From Viola odorata (Eukaryota > Streptophyta > Magnoliopsida > Malpighiales > Violaceae), in NCBI GenBank assembly GCA_963691705.1, contig OY829539.1, positions 7,256,501 through 7,320,500 of the forward strand: DNA of 64,000 nucleotides, in the 5' to 3' direction. The position numbers and the translations under genes were made by a program. The notes beneath the pieces were generated by a model. It was not told the DNA's origin. It saw only the letters and a program-made list of their open reading frames with translations, and searched no databases. Below, piece by piece: positions 52,837 through 61,630 of this stretch. Numbering within the stretch: position 1 is the first letter of the stretch; each line of letters begins with the position of its first letter.

Positions 52837-55335
52837 GTGGCCAAGCACCTAGCTATGGAAGCCTACAAGAGTGAAAAGTGTGAGGTTGTAAATGAAAGAA
52901 AAGAGTGTGGAGAGAAGAAAGTAAGTGATGAGAAAAATACACGGCATGAAAAAAGTAAGCATGCCAATGAGAGTGAGTGCAACCGCACCCGTGAGAATGA
53001 GTTGAGTGAGCTCATTGAGCCAAATCAATTTCAAGTTTTTGACAACCTATTGTTTGAATTATATTTTGACAATCCGTTGTTTGAGCTTGAAATTGAGGGA
53101 AAAGAAAGTGAGCAAAACAGCCCCCATGAAAAAAGTGAGCATGGGTTAAGAGATATTGAGCAAAACAGCCCACATGAAAAGAATGAGCATGCGAGAGAGA
53201 AACACACACATGAGAGGAGTGAATATACAGAAAAATTGAGAGAAGAAAGTGAGGAAAAGAAGCAAACTGAAATTGTGGGAGCTATTGATCCAATGAGCGT
53301 GCCTTTGTGCAATGAGGATCAATTATCTCACTCTAACATTGACAATTCTTTTCCTACTGTTTGTGTGTCTTTCTTGCAGGAAACTTCGAAGGGTTGTCGC
53401 GAACATACGCACGCAAATGTTCCAAGGAGCGAAGGTGGTTCTAAACCATCAATCCTAGGAGGCATTGGAAGTTCAATTGCTCAACATTGGTGCTCCCAAC
53501 GACAAGGCCTTGAGGTAAACCGCCCTCACTTTTCCGCTTTGCCCGAAGGGTATGCACCAAACCCTCCTTTGAATGCTCAATTGTTTGAGGTTGTTCAATT
53601 CACTCACCCTTATTCACATGATGAAATTTTGTATGACAAATCTTTGGCGTGTGATAAAGTACCATTCTTATATTTCATTGAGCATGATTTCTTTATTCGT
53701 GTAATTGAAAACCACTTGGGTACGAATTCTATGGCATGCACCAACATCCTTTCCGTACCCTTTGTCAAACATAATTCTTCTTGGTTTGAGCATGAAAATT
53801 ACTTGAATGAAAATTTTGTGGTATATGTTAAAACTCCTAATTTGCATTTCATCAAGTATGACCCTTTCTTGCTCAAACGTGCTAATTTTTGTAATTTTTC
53901 GAATAGTATGTATAAATTATTTGTATATTTTTTAGACTTGGAATCTATGATCCATTTGCATGAAGCATGGAAACAATTCTTTTGCTTTAACTTGTCGAAA
54001 TTTTCTTGGTTAAAATGTTTCCATGAATTGCTTTTCCCTTTGTGTCAATTGTCTATGATTCCGATGTGTGGTATGCGGGCGTGTGAAGCCCAATTCTCGT
54101 GGCTAATTAACATTAGCCGAATTGACAAGGAAAACCCATCCTTGTTCCAACATGAAAATTTGTGCTTCTTTGAGTATAGCCTACATGAAGTGCTTATGTG
54201 TGACATGTCTTGGAATACCATGAATATGTTGTGTGTTGGGAGACAACAAATTTTTGAACTAGATTGGCCAAGGACTAATTGGTTCAATTCTTATGAAAAT
54301 TTGTGTTATCTCTTGCTGAACTTGTTTGGTATTTCCAAGTGTACTGTGCCTTCTTGTAATGTACAATTTTCTTGGCCTAATTGTCGCGAGGAATTGTGTT
54401 CCTTTTTATGTCGATCATTAGGCATTCCACAACATTTTGTGCATGGGCGTGTGGCCCAATTTTCCTGGCTGATCCTTATAGGCCGCTTTGAGAAAATAGA
54501 CCACCGTCTATTTTGTTTAATAAATTACGATACCGTGTGCATCCTTAATGTTGTCTTGACGACCAATATGCTTAAATATGAAAGGGATGTGCATGATTTT
54601 GAATTGGGTGAATTTTATCTTGCTAATTGGAGCCTAAATGAGTTATTTATGGATGATATGCACCTAAATGCCATGAGCACGTTGTGTGTTAGGAGAGCAC
54701 AAATTTTTGGACCGAAATTATCAAGAATTAATTGGTTTAATCCTTGCAAGAATTTGTGTTTTCTCTTTCGAACTTTGTTTGGTATTTTCAAGTGCATAGT
54801 GCCTTTTTGTAGTGCTCAATTCTCTTGGCGTGTTATTGTGAGCCGTATAGAGAAAATAATTCATCCTGTCTGTTGTTCTACCATTTGTGATGCCATCGAC
54901 ATTTTACATGACATTCTAACAAGCGATGTGTATCACAGTGCCATTCATGTTGTTGATTCTTCCTTGATCCAACCTAAGCATAAGCATGCGCGAATGCGCC
55001 TCTTGGAATTCTCACCTTTGTTTCCAAGTGTTTTTAAGAGTGTAGGTGAGAAGATTGATGCTATGGATTCGAGGACGAATCCTTTTGAAGAGGGAGAGGT
55101 TGATGCGATCACGGACCCCACCGAATCCAATGTTGACGCTCGAGACCTAGTACCTCAAGGCCCGATCACCCGAAGCAAAGCACGAAGGTTATCCCTATGG
55201 TTTGAAGGCAAAATGAGTGAGGAAGAACCCCTCGAAGCCAAGGAAAAGGTTGTCCATGTGTGTATTCATCAAGCCGAGGCTAGCCAACAAATGTTCCGTC
55301 AAGAAGGAACAACTGCATTTTCGGATGTGAATTGA
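52837..55335 (+). CDS. Unrecognised 832-residue protein of element N
   Basis: Open from a GTG at 52837 to the TGA at 55333. It is in frame with the Gag-like part upstream and probably not started separately; the first ATG is at 52855. I recognise no enzymatic domain. Residues 1-140 are charged, with repeats of the type NSPHEK(S/N)EH. Residues about 388-680 are rich in Phe, Trp, Cys and Leu and contain tandem units marked by (A/V)QFSW at about 388, 474, 509, 539 and 660, with LFGI(S/F)KC(T/I)VP and NWFN(S/P) motifs repeated. The end (about 745-832) reads NPFEEGEV, then GPITRSKARR, a tail seen at the C-terminus of plant gypsy Pol. The last 78 codons lie in the 3' LTR. Confidence 0.7.
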   Translation: MAKHLAMEAYKSEKCEVVNERKECGEKKVSDEKNTRHEKSKHANESECNRTRENELSELIEPNQFQVFDNLLFELYFDNPLFELEIEGKESEQNSPHEKSEHGLRDIEQNSPHEKNEHAREKHTHERSEYTEKLREESEEKKQTEIVGAIDPMSVPLCNEDQLSHSNIDNSFPTVCVSFLQETSKGCREHTHANVPRSEGGSKPSILGGIGSSIAQHWCSQRQGLEVNRPHFSALPEGYAPNPPLNAQLFEVVQFTHPYSHDEILYDKSLACDKVPFLYFIEHDFFIRVIENHLGTNSMACTNILSVPFVKHNSSWFEHENYLNENFVVYVKTPNLHFIKYDPFLLKRANFCNFSNSMYKLFVYFLDLESMIHLHEAWKQFFCFNLSKFSWLKCFHELLFPLCQLSMIPMCGMRACEAQFSWLINISRIDKENPSLFQHENLCFFEYSLHEVLMCDMSWNTMNMLCVGRQQIFELDWPRTNWFNSYENLCYLLLNLFGISKCTVPSCNVQFSWPNCREELCSFLCRSLGIPQHFVHGRVAQFSWLILIGRFEKIDHRLFCLINYDTVCILNVVLTTNMLKYERDVHDFELGEFYLANWSLNELFMDDMHLNAMSTLCVRRAQIFGPKLSRINWFNPCKNLCFLFRTLFGIFKCIVPFCSAQFSWRVIVSRIEKIIHPVCCSTICDAIDILHDILTSDVYHSAIHVVDSSLIQPKHKHARMRLLEFSPLFPSVFKSVGEKIDAMDSRTNPFEEGEVDAITDPTESNVDARDLVPQGPITRSKARRLSLWFEGKMSEEEPLEAKEKVVHVCIHQAEASQQMFRQEGTTAFSDVN
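55083..55100 (+). other. Polypurine tract of element N, inside the reading frame
   Basis: GAAGAGGGAGAGGT lies directly before the 3' LTR start TGATGCGATC. It is coding as well, for the residues EEGEV of the 832-residue frame. Confidence 0.8.
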
Positions 55336-56154
55336 AGTGAGCTTTTGGATAAGCAAATGGAGTCAGAATTGAGCGATATTGGTCTTGTTGGAAACTTTAG
55401 GATGTTAGCTTTCATTTGAGACAACTTTCAGCTAAATCGGACAAGTGGGTCAAGAGTTATACTCGTAAACATTTTGGGTCGCAGGTGTAGCGGCATACCG
55501 CCAGGCGGAAGGCTCGCGAGGCGCTATACCGCTAGCTTCGCTTGGCAAGCTTAAAATTAATGGATTTTGGGGCGGTATACCGCCAGAGCAAGTGAGTGTG
55601 GGGCGGTATACCGCCAGACATCAGAAGAAGCACGAATTTTGGGCTTTTCCAAGCCCAAAATGCCTACCACTATATATATATATCTCTTGTATCATTTTTC
55701 CTAGTTAGTTTTAGACTATGTGTGATAATTGTAAAGTGAGAATACTCCTTCAACTATCAACCTAGCCTTGAACTCTCCACTTGATTTTCTTGAGCAACAA
55801 TTCGTTGAGTTCGAGATTACTCCTCCGATTGTTGCTCCGGAAAATATTGATTGTGTTTGTAATTTGGACGAGTTTCCTTGAACGAAAGAATGAAGTTTTA
55901 TTACTTGCTTATTTTCAAGAATCATGGATGTCTACTTGCTTGGATTAATTCTTGGATGCTCATGTGATCAATTTCAATCCTTTATCAATCCTAATCATTT
56001 CCGGGTACATATTTCCTCAATTTTCCGCTAAATATTACTTGTTCGTGTCTTTCCTTCTCTTGTGCTCTTGTTGTTGCTACATAATTCGATACGGCTAGAT
56101 CCTCCAATAGCTCCATTGTAATCCGGCCTACTAACCCTAGGCAGGATCGCATCA
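55101..56154 (+). repeat. 3' LTR of element N
   Basis: 1054 bp, almost the same as 49497-50549. It contains the last 235 bases of the long frame and the same GGCGGTATACCGCC cluster at 55480-55620. It is followed by GTTAC. Confidence 0.93.
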
Positions 56155-56159
56155 GTTAC

Positions 56160-56328
56160 CCTAGGGGTGGGCGTTATCGACGGGAGATAACGCCCTGGAT
56201 GACGTCAGCTTACGTCAGCCGAACAAGATATCGCCAATGAGACGCTGTCGGGGTCACCTGGTCAGTCAAGGTCTTTGACTTTGGGTGAGAGGATGAATAT
56301 ACCCCTAGTGTTTCATTAATTGTTATCA
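56160..56328 (-). repeat. 3' LTR of Tat IV, right piece
   Basis: Continuation of 49270-49496. It has GGCGTTATCGACGGG, GATAACGCCC and GATATCGCC words and ends TGTTATCA, followed by TAAGCCCAACTGAAAATGAG, the reversed junction motif. Confidence 0.85.
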
Positions 56329-57049
56329 TAAGCCCAACTGAAAATGAGCCCGAGTGTTTACCAAGGGCTTCCTTCCCAGGTACCCGGAGGAACGTTACTT
56401 CTCTTGCGCCGCGTTAGATTCATGAGGATCTCGGAGTTTTTCTAACTCCTTCGTTAGGTCCTGGATATGCGATAGCGAAGCGGATAACGGGAACCGGCCT
56501 TCTACGGTAACTATCGGTCACAGAGAGGGTGCTCACATGATTAATACCGTCATGGTAGGGTTTTCCGGTCGTTATCCCTTCAGAGCTCTGAATATCATTC
56601 TGGAGGCGATATAGTCTCATTTTTCCTGTACAATCTCAAATTTTGTTACGTTAGTGAAAAGATCATGCAACGATAGACGTTAATTACCCTTAGAGGCTTT
56701 CACTCGCCCATATCGGGGAGTCGTCGATATCATCTTTTTCATCCAAGCTCGTAGAATTCAGCCTTGCTGCATGCCGCCTGCAATACTGATGTAGTCTCCC
56801 ATCATGAACTACCTACAACTTATGCGGTCTTACGCCGTAGCTACAAGCAATACTGGCGCGGTTTTACGCTGTAGGCCACCTACAAGTTTTGAGGTCTTTA
56901 CGTTCTTTCTAGCTTTACTCTCTACTCCACTTGAGTGTCTCAGGAATTTATCAGGAGTTCCACATTAGCCTTTTCCTCCGGCTGCTTCAGGATAACGGGA
57001 TGGCTCGATTTTTTAGGCGCGCCTTTGCAAGCAGCTATTACTTCGGATC
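56329..57049. other. Region between LTR and gene A (Tat IV)
   Basis: No gene. The reversed junction motif is at 56330-56344. The words 'gtcttacgccgtag', 'gcggttttacgctgtagg' and 'gaggtctttacg' (56820-56900) recall the repeats between gene A and the 3' LTR in I and II. Confidence 0.5.
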
Positions 57050-57057
57050 TATAAATG
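57050..57057 (+). promoter_or_regulatory. TATA box of gene A (Tat IV)
   Basis: TATAAATG, 67 bp before the ATG of gene A. Confidence 0.7.
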
Positions 57058-57116
57058 CGATCCTTTTTTCAGCGCAGATCCCCACACTCTCTCTGCTTCT
57101 CATTTTCCATTTCTTC

Positions 57117-57506
57117 ATGGACGATCTCACTAGAAACTTTATGATTTCCAAAGCCTTAACCCTCAAGAATCTCACTGAGGGTCACGTCAGCTTCCTAGAG
57201 AACATGCTGACGAAGACGAGTGAGGACATGCTGGAGCTCCGGGGAATGATGACCCCTATTCAGTCCAAGATCGGGGCTGCTACCATGGAGGACTTCAATC
57301 CCATCGGGAACGTTTGCAAGTTAGCCATTGCCTCCTGCCGCATCGAGGTTACCATCGCCATGCTGCAGCAGAGGAAAGACCTGCTGAACTGCTGCCTGAA
57401 GAGCATGAGGAGTACCTCTTCTGAGCTGACCTCTGTGGTGGAGGCCTTGAGGGATATCCCCACCCTACTGGTGGATGATGACAATAATGCCGGGTCTCGG
57501 GCTTGA
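57117..57506 (+). CDS. Tat accessory gene A (copy IV), small helical protein
   Basis: 129 residues, intact, start MDDLTRNFMISKALTLKN; upstream in-frame codons (from 56931) are not conserved in the other copies, so this start was chosen. It shares MLTKTSEDMLELRGMMTP and MLQQRKDLLNCCLKSMR with the other copies, and an acidic end. It is the only accessory gene of IV without a lesion. A poly(A)-type signal lies at 57586-57595. Function unknown. Confidence 0.83.
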   Translation: MDDLTRNFMISKALTLKNLTEGHVSFLENMLTKTSEDMLELRGMMTPIQSKIGAATMEDFNPIGNVCKLAIASCRIEVTIAMLQQRKDLLNCCLKSMRSTSSELTSVVEALRDIPTLLVDDDNNAGSRA

Positions 57507-57954
57507 AGGCTTGTCGTTGTGCCTTCTTTTTTGTTTTTTCTTCATATGTATTATGTATGCGGATGTATGCCTAGGCCGCCAGACCATAAATAAACTTTTA
57601 TCGCTATAAATCTTGCGATTTCTTTCCTTTTTGAGGCGTTAGCCCTTGCTTCGGTTGAGGGTTGTGTCAGCCCAACTGAAAACGAATATGCTATTGGCCA
57701 AATTTCTGCAGCATTTATTCTTCTTTTCTGCCAGGTGGCGACGGTTGCTCTAGCGAACCATTCTGCTCTAATCATGCGCCGCTTCTTTAGTATTAACTGA
57801 TTGGGCGGTTTTTTGGTGTTTTTTGAATTTTGAAAAGTCCCAAGCAAACGTGATCAAAGGATTCGATTCTGCCATTATGATTGATCTTCTTGAGATGCAT
57901 TAAATTATCCTCCCTCTTCGTGCGGAAAAAATTTGAAGAGTCTCGCCACTTAAG

Positions 57955-57964
57955 CTATTTATGG
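57955..57964 (+). promoter_or_regulatory. TATA-like box of gene B (Tat IV)
   Basis: CTATTTATGG, about 75 bp before the ATG. Upstream lie AACTGATTGGGCGGTTTT (57797-57814), conserved before B in the other copies, and the reversed junction motif (57669-57683). Confidence 0.6.
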
Positions 57965-58034
57965 GAAGTTCTTCTCCTTTTTCCTGTTCATCTTCTTCCT
58001 TGCATTTTCTTGCTGCTACTGATTTTCGTCTCTC

Positions 58035-58457
58035 ATGGCTGATTCATATGATCAGGTCCCTAATGAACGAGAATCTCATCCGACCACTCCGACTACACCA
58101 GATTCTGACAATCCTCCTTCGCCGCCGTGCCGGAAGAGGCGATTGCCCAGCCATGGAGGTCGGAAGAGGTCAAAGAAGAGGACGCGTTCTAAAACCACTG
58201 GCTGGTTTTCTTCTTTTTCAGCCCCTCCAGCTTATGAGGGCAAAGAATTGTTTCCTCCTGCTGACTGGTTTGAAGAGGTGGTTCCTCCAAGCGGTACCGT
58301 TGTGAAGGCGGCATCCCCTGATGTCAAGGAGGAATCCAAACCGTTAATGCCGAGTCCGGAGTGAAAGGCTGACAAATCCCTTTTTTTTGCTGAGGAGCTT
58401 CCGCCCTCAGACGAGGAATATTGCTACTGGTCTTCTTACTGGCCTGATGATGATTGA
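58035..58457 (+). pseudogene. Tat accessory gene B (copy IV), one in-frame stop
   Basis: Start MADSYDQVPNERESHPTTPT. It has a proline/threonine-rich N-terminus and a basic region (RKRRLPSHGGRKRSKKRTRS). TGA at 58362-58364 interrupts it, then the same frame runs to 58457 with an acidic, aromatic end (EEYCYWSSYWPDDD). This matches the end of B in II, which supports the reading. Without the stop it would have 140 residues. Confidence 0.75.
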
Positions 58458-58732
58458 TTCCGCCTTGGGTAACCCTTTGTAGATGTCGTATGGCTCGTTA
58501 TTAAATGAAATGATTCTTTACTTTTTAGTCTTACATGCTCGGGCGTTAGCTTCTCTTTAGATGGCTATCGCTGAGAAACTAACTGTTACTTTGATGTAAC
58601 CGATTGTCAGTAACTACCTCCTTCAGAATATATAAATGCTTGGACATTAATATCCTTCTGAGGTCTTTTACACGTGTCACTTTGCTTTGGGGCGTGTCCC
58701 ATTTTTACAGGCTGTTCAATTTTCGAACCCAG

Positions 58733-58745
58733 CCTTTAAAAGGGG
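58733..58745 (+). promoter_or_regulatory. TATA-like box of gene C (Tat IV)
   Basis: CCTTTAAAAGGGG, about 190 bp before the ATG at 58928, at the same distance as in the other copies. Confidence 0.6.
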
Positions 58746-58927
58746 GCAACTACTCTCTTTTAATACTCTTTGCTCACGCTTCAAAATTTTCTCCCTCTCT
58801 CTCTCTAAGTTTTCTGCTTCAAAGGAAGTTACGACCACCGTTCGTCGACGCCGACGGTTTTGTCCACCGCCTTCTGTTCAAGGTACTTCGCTTCTTTTTC
58901 CTTAGATTTTCTTCTTGCTGATTCATT

Positions 58928-61047
58928 ATGAGTACCTCTAGGATACCCAAGGATTCTCAGTGGCGTCTGACCACGAATAGGTCTTTGAGGAGTCTCCAGA
59001 CTCTCCAGCGGCCCATAGATTTAGAAATTGAGAGAACACCCAGTATTTTTGTTGATCAAGCGGTTTTGGAGGCAGAGTTGGAGGAAAATGGTATCTTTTT
59101 CCCTCCCGGTTACTCCATCAGAATTCCTGATGCCGGTCATCGGCTTCATGACCCTCTATCGGGGGGCGATAGGATGGTATATTTTAGCATGTTCCTCTAT
59201 GGCTTTTTTGCTTTCCCATCCATGAAGCAGTGAAAGGTTTATTAGTTCGATATGACATTAATCTGGCTCAGATTATGTCTCCTTCTTGGTGCGGGATTCA
59301 TGCCTTTATTCGTATTTGCGAGTTGCGGGGAGTTCTTGTCTCGTCTGTTAATTTATTCCGCAAGTTCTTTAACTTTAGGTGCCGCAACTGTGTGGTAGAT
59401 ATCACTCCAAGGTGGAATGACGCATTGGTGCAGTCATTCTGGTAGAAATTTTAGGGCTTCGAAGATACTGTGGCCGATTGGAAGAGCAGTTTCTTCATCA
59501 TGAAGTTGCCTTTCTGCCCTTGACCTAGGGGCTTCAATCAGTGTCTTAATGACTCCATTTGGACATACCCGTCAATAGTATCCAAGGAAGAGTTTCGACA
59601 AACGAACATGCTGCTAGAATTGAAATTGTCCTTTCGCATTCGAGAGTTTGCCTTGCACAGGCTTATTGAGAAGTGCACTATAAGTAAGTTTCTTTCCTCC
59701 CGTTGTCCTTTCGGCTAATTCACCGTTCTGATATACCTTGTCGACAGGTGACACTGGAAATCAACTGTCGGGTGATAAGGGCGTTCCTCTGAATGTGAGG
59801 CCGCTTCAATCGCTGCAGCCATCTCCTCCACCTGAGAGTTCCAGTCAACCTGTCGTTCCGCCAAAAAGAAAAAAGATTCAAAACTGTTGCCCGGCGCGAT
59901 ATCTCTAGTAGGACATCCCGCTTTCTCGAGAACTGGTTACCCGACTCCGAATCATCCTAAGACTGAAGTAACTGACAGCGGCAGCGAAGACATCGATACC
60001 AACACCGGGTTTCGTCATGCTTCCGCGGCTCAGCGGAAGAAGCTAAGAATGGGAAATAGCAATCCAGTCACTGAGGCTGCTTCGAAGGAGGCTAAGGAGA
60101 CCCCCTCCGCTGGGGCTAATCTTTATGGTGGTGCAAGTACTTCCAAAGTGGCGGCAGCAGCTGAGGCGTCAATCGACGTTCCTCCTGATACTTCCGAGGT
60201 TCCGCCAGAGGCCAACCTTCTTCCTCCAACTGCCACTCCTGACTCACCTATCTCTTCTTTCATTCTTGATGTCACTGCGCTAAATCTTGAACCTGCCGCT
60301 ACTCCTGACCCTCTGCCAAATGGCCTTCCACCCTTATTCTGCACTTCTATCTCAGGAGTCGGTGTTTCCGCTAAAAATTGTTCTCCTCCCTTTACCGCCA
60401 ATCTATCCTCTCAAGGTCCTCAAGGAGTCGCCTCCTACCGTCTGGATCTGTCTACCTTTGGCACCAGCGGACTCCGCGCACAGGGGATATCGGACCCGCT
60501 ATCAAGAAGCAAGCCGGTGGGCTCTATTGTAGGTGCGATATTTGGTTCTCCCGAAGATAGGGAGGAGATGTCAGAGCTTCCTCTGGAGGTTCATCGCGAA
60601 CGCGCTTTGAATGACGTGCTGGCTAGCTTCCGCATGTTGAACTACTTTCTCGATATCCATGGTGACAAGGTTCGAGGTTCCCCTGCTAAGGAGGCGGAGT
60701 TGACGCGACTTCAGAGCGACACCCAAGTAGAGCTCAATGACTGCCGTGCCGAATTGGCCAGAGAGAAGTCGATAGGGAAAACCAAGATAGAGCTTCTGTA
60801 GGCCGAACTGGGGGCTGCCGACAAAAGAAACTCTCTCCTGCATGAAGAGATATCGGCCCGCGACGCGAAGCTAGCAAAGGTGCCCAATGAGATATCGCAC
60901 TGGAAAGACAAGGCAATACGAGCCCTTGTCGCTGGATTCCCAAATTATTATCGCAGCGAGGCTTTCGATCCTGCCAAGATAGCCGATTACGCCTCCGAGA
61001 AATTGAAGGACATAGATGTCGGGGGCGACAAAGGAGTTCTCCCGTGA
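58928..61047 (+). pseudogene. Tat accessory gene C (copy IV), frameshifts and stops
   Basis: Exon 1 58928-59683 and exon 2 59748-61047, split by GTAAGTTT...CGACAG in the same place as in I and II. Exon 1 has YFSMFLYGF, then, after a one-base insertion in a T run near 59208, WCGIHAFIRICE and DITPRWND. Stops follow at 59443-59445, nearby, and at about 59520. Exon 2 shows RFLENWLP in one frame, then 59887-60801 open in another (SISGVGVSAKNCSPP, TSGLRAQGISDPLSR), a TAG at 60799-60801 and an open end to 61047 (EEISARDAKLAKVP). Its similarity to C in I is high enough to place every part. It is clearly dead. Confidence 0.8.
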
Positions 61048-61447
61048 TGGGCATAAGCCTGCATTTGAGAGTGTTTATTTTTCTTCCAACATTAGTTTCA
61101 TTTGACTTGTAATAACTGATAACACTTGCATAATAACGACTGCTATTCCGTTCTGGATAACAATTAATTTACTTCTCAGCGTTATCTCGCTGATTACGTC
61201 ATCATGCTTGACCTCTTTTTGATAAAGTGATTCTGCTTTTTCGGAGCATTTAATGCTCGGGATCCCCTCATTAATATGAGCGAGGGATCATGATGGTTCA
61301 GAGACACGTGTCTGCTCATCAGGACACTAGGGCTAGCGTGATTTGATAGGATCAAAGTGTCTTCTTACCTTTCTAGGGTTGTACTCATTGCTCACGCCTG
61401 TCACGTGCGTGGCGACTATTCCAGTAGTCATTTCTCTTAGCCTCTTA

Positions 61448-61461
61448 GGGTTATAAAACCC
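61448..61461 (+). promoter_or_regulatory. TATA box of gene D (Tat IV)
   Basis: GGGTTATAAAACCC, about 175 bp before the ATG at 61631, like GGTTATAAACCC before gene D in I and II. The rest of 61048-61630 holds no gene. Confidence 0.65.
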
Positions 61462-61630
61462 AACACTTTATTTCTTTTTTCCACTTTTGATAATTTGTTT
61501 CTTCGCATCTTCTTGAATCGTCTTGCGTTTCTGGTTTTCGTCTCCTGGGTACTTCGATTTTCTTCTTCAAAAAAGGTACTTCTTTATTCCCTTTGCTATC
61601 TTCTTCATCTTTTTATTTTCTTTCTTCACC

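Larger units (their letters stand above)
49497..56154 (+). mobile_element. Element N: non-autonomous gypsy-type LTR retrotransposon
   Basis: 6658 bp with LTRs of 1053 and 1054 bp (TGATGCGATC...GGATC(A/G)CATCA), flanked by perfect GTTAC duplications (49492-49496 and 56155-56159). A primer site (50552), a long leader, one long reading frame interrupted by two stops, and a polypurine tract are present. The frame has a Gag-type zinc knuckle, then a long unrecognised part, then a tail (NPFEEGEVDAITD, GPITRSKARR) like the C-terminus of gypsy Pol. No protease, RT, RNase H or integrase was seen, so it must borrow them. Confidence 0.9.
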
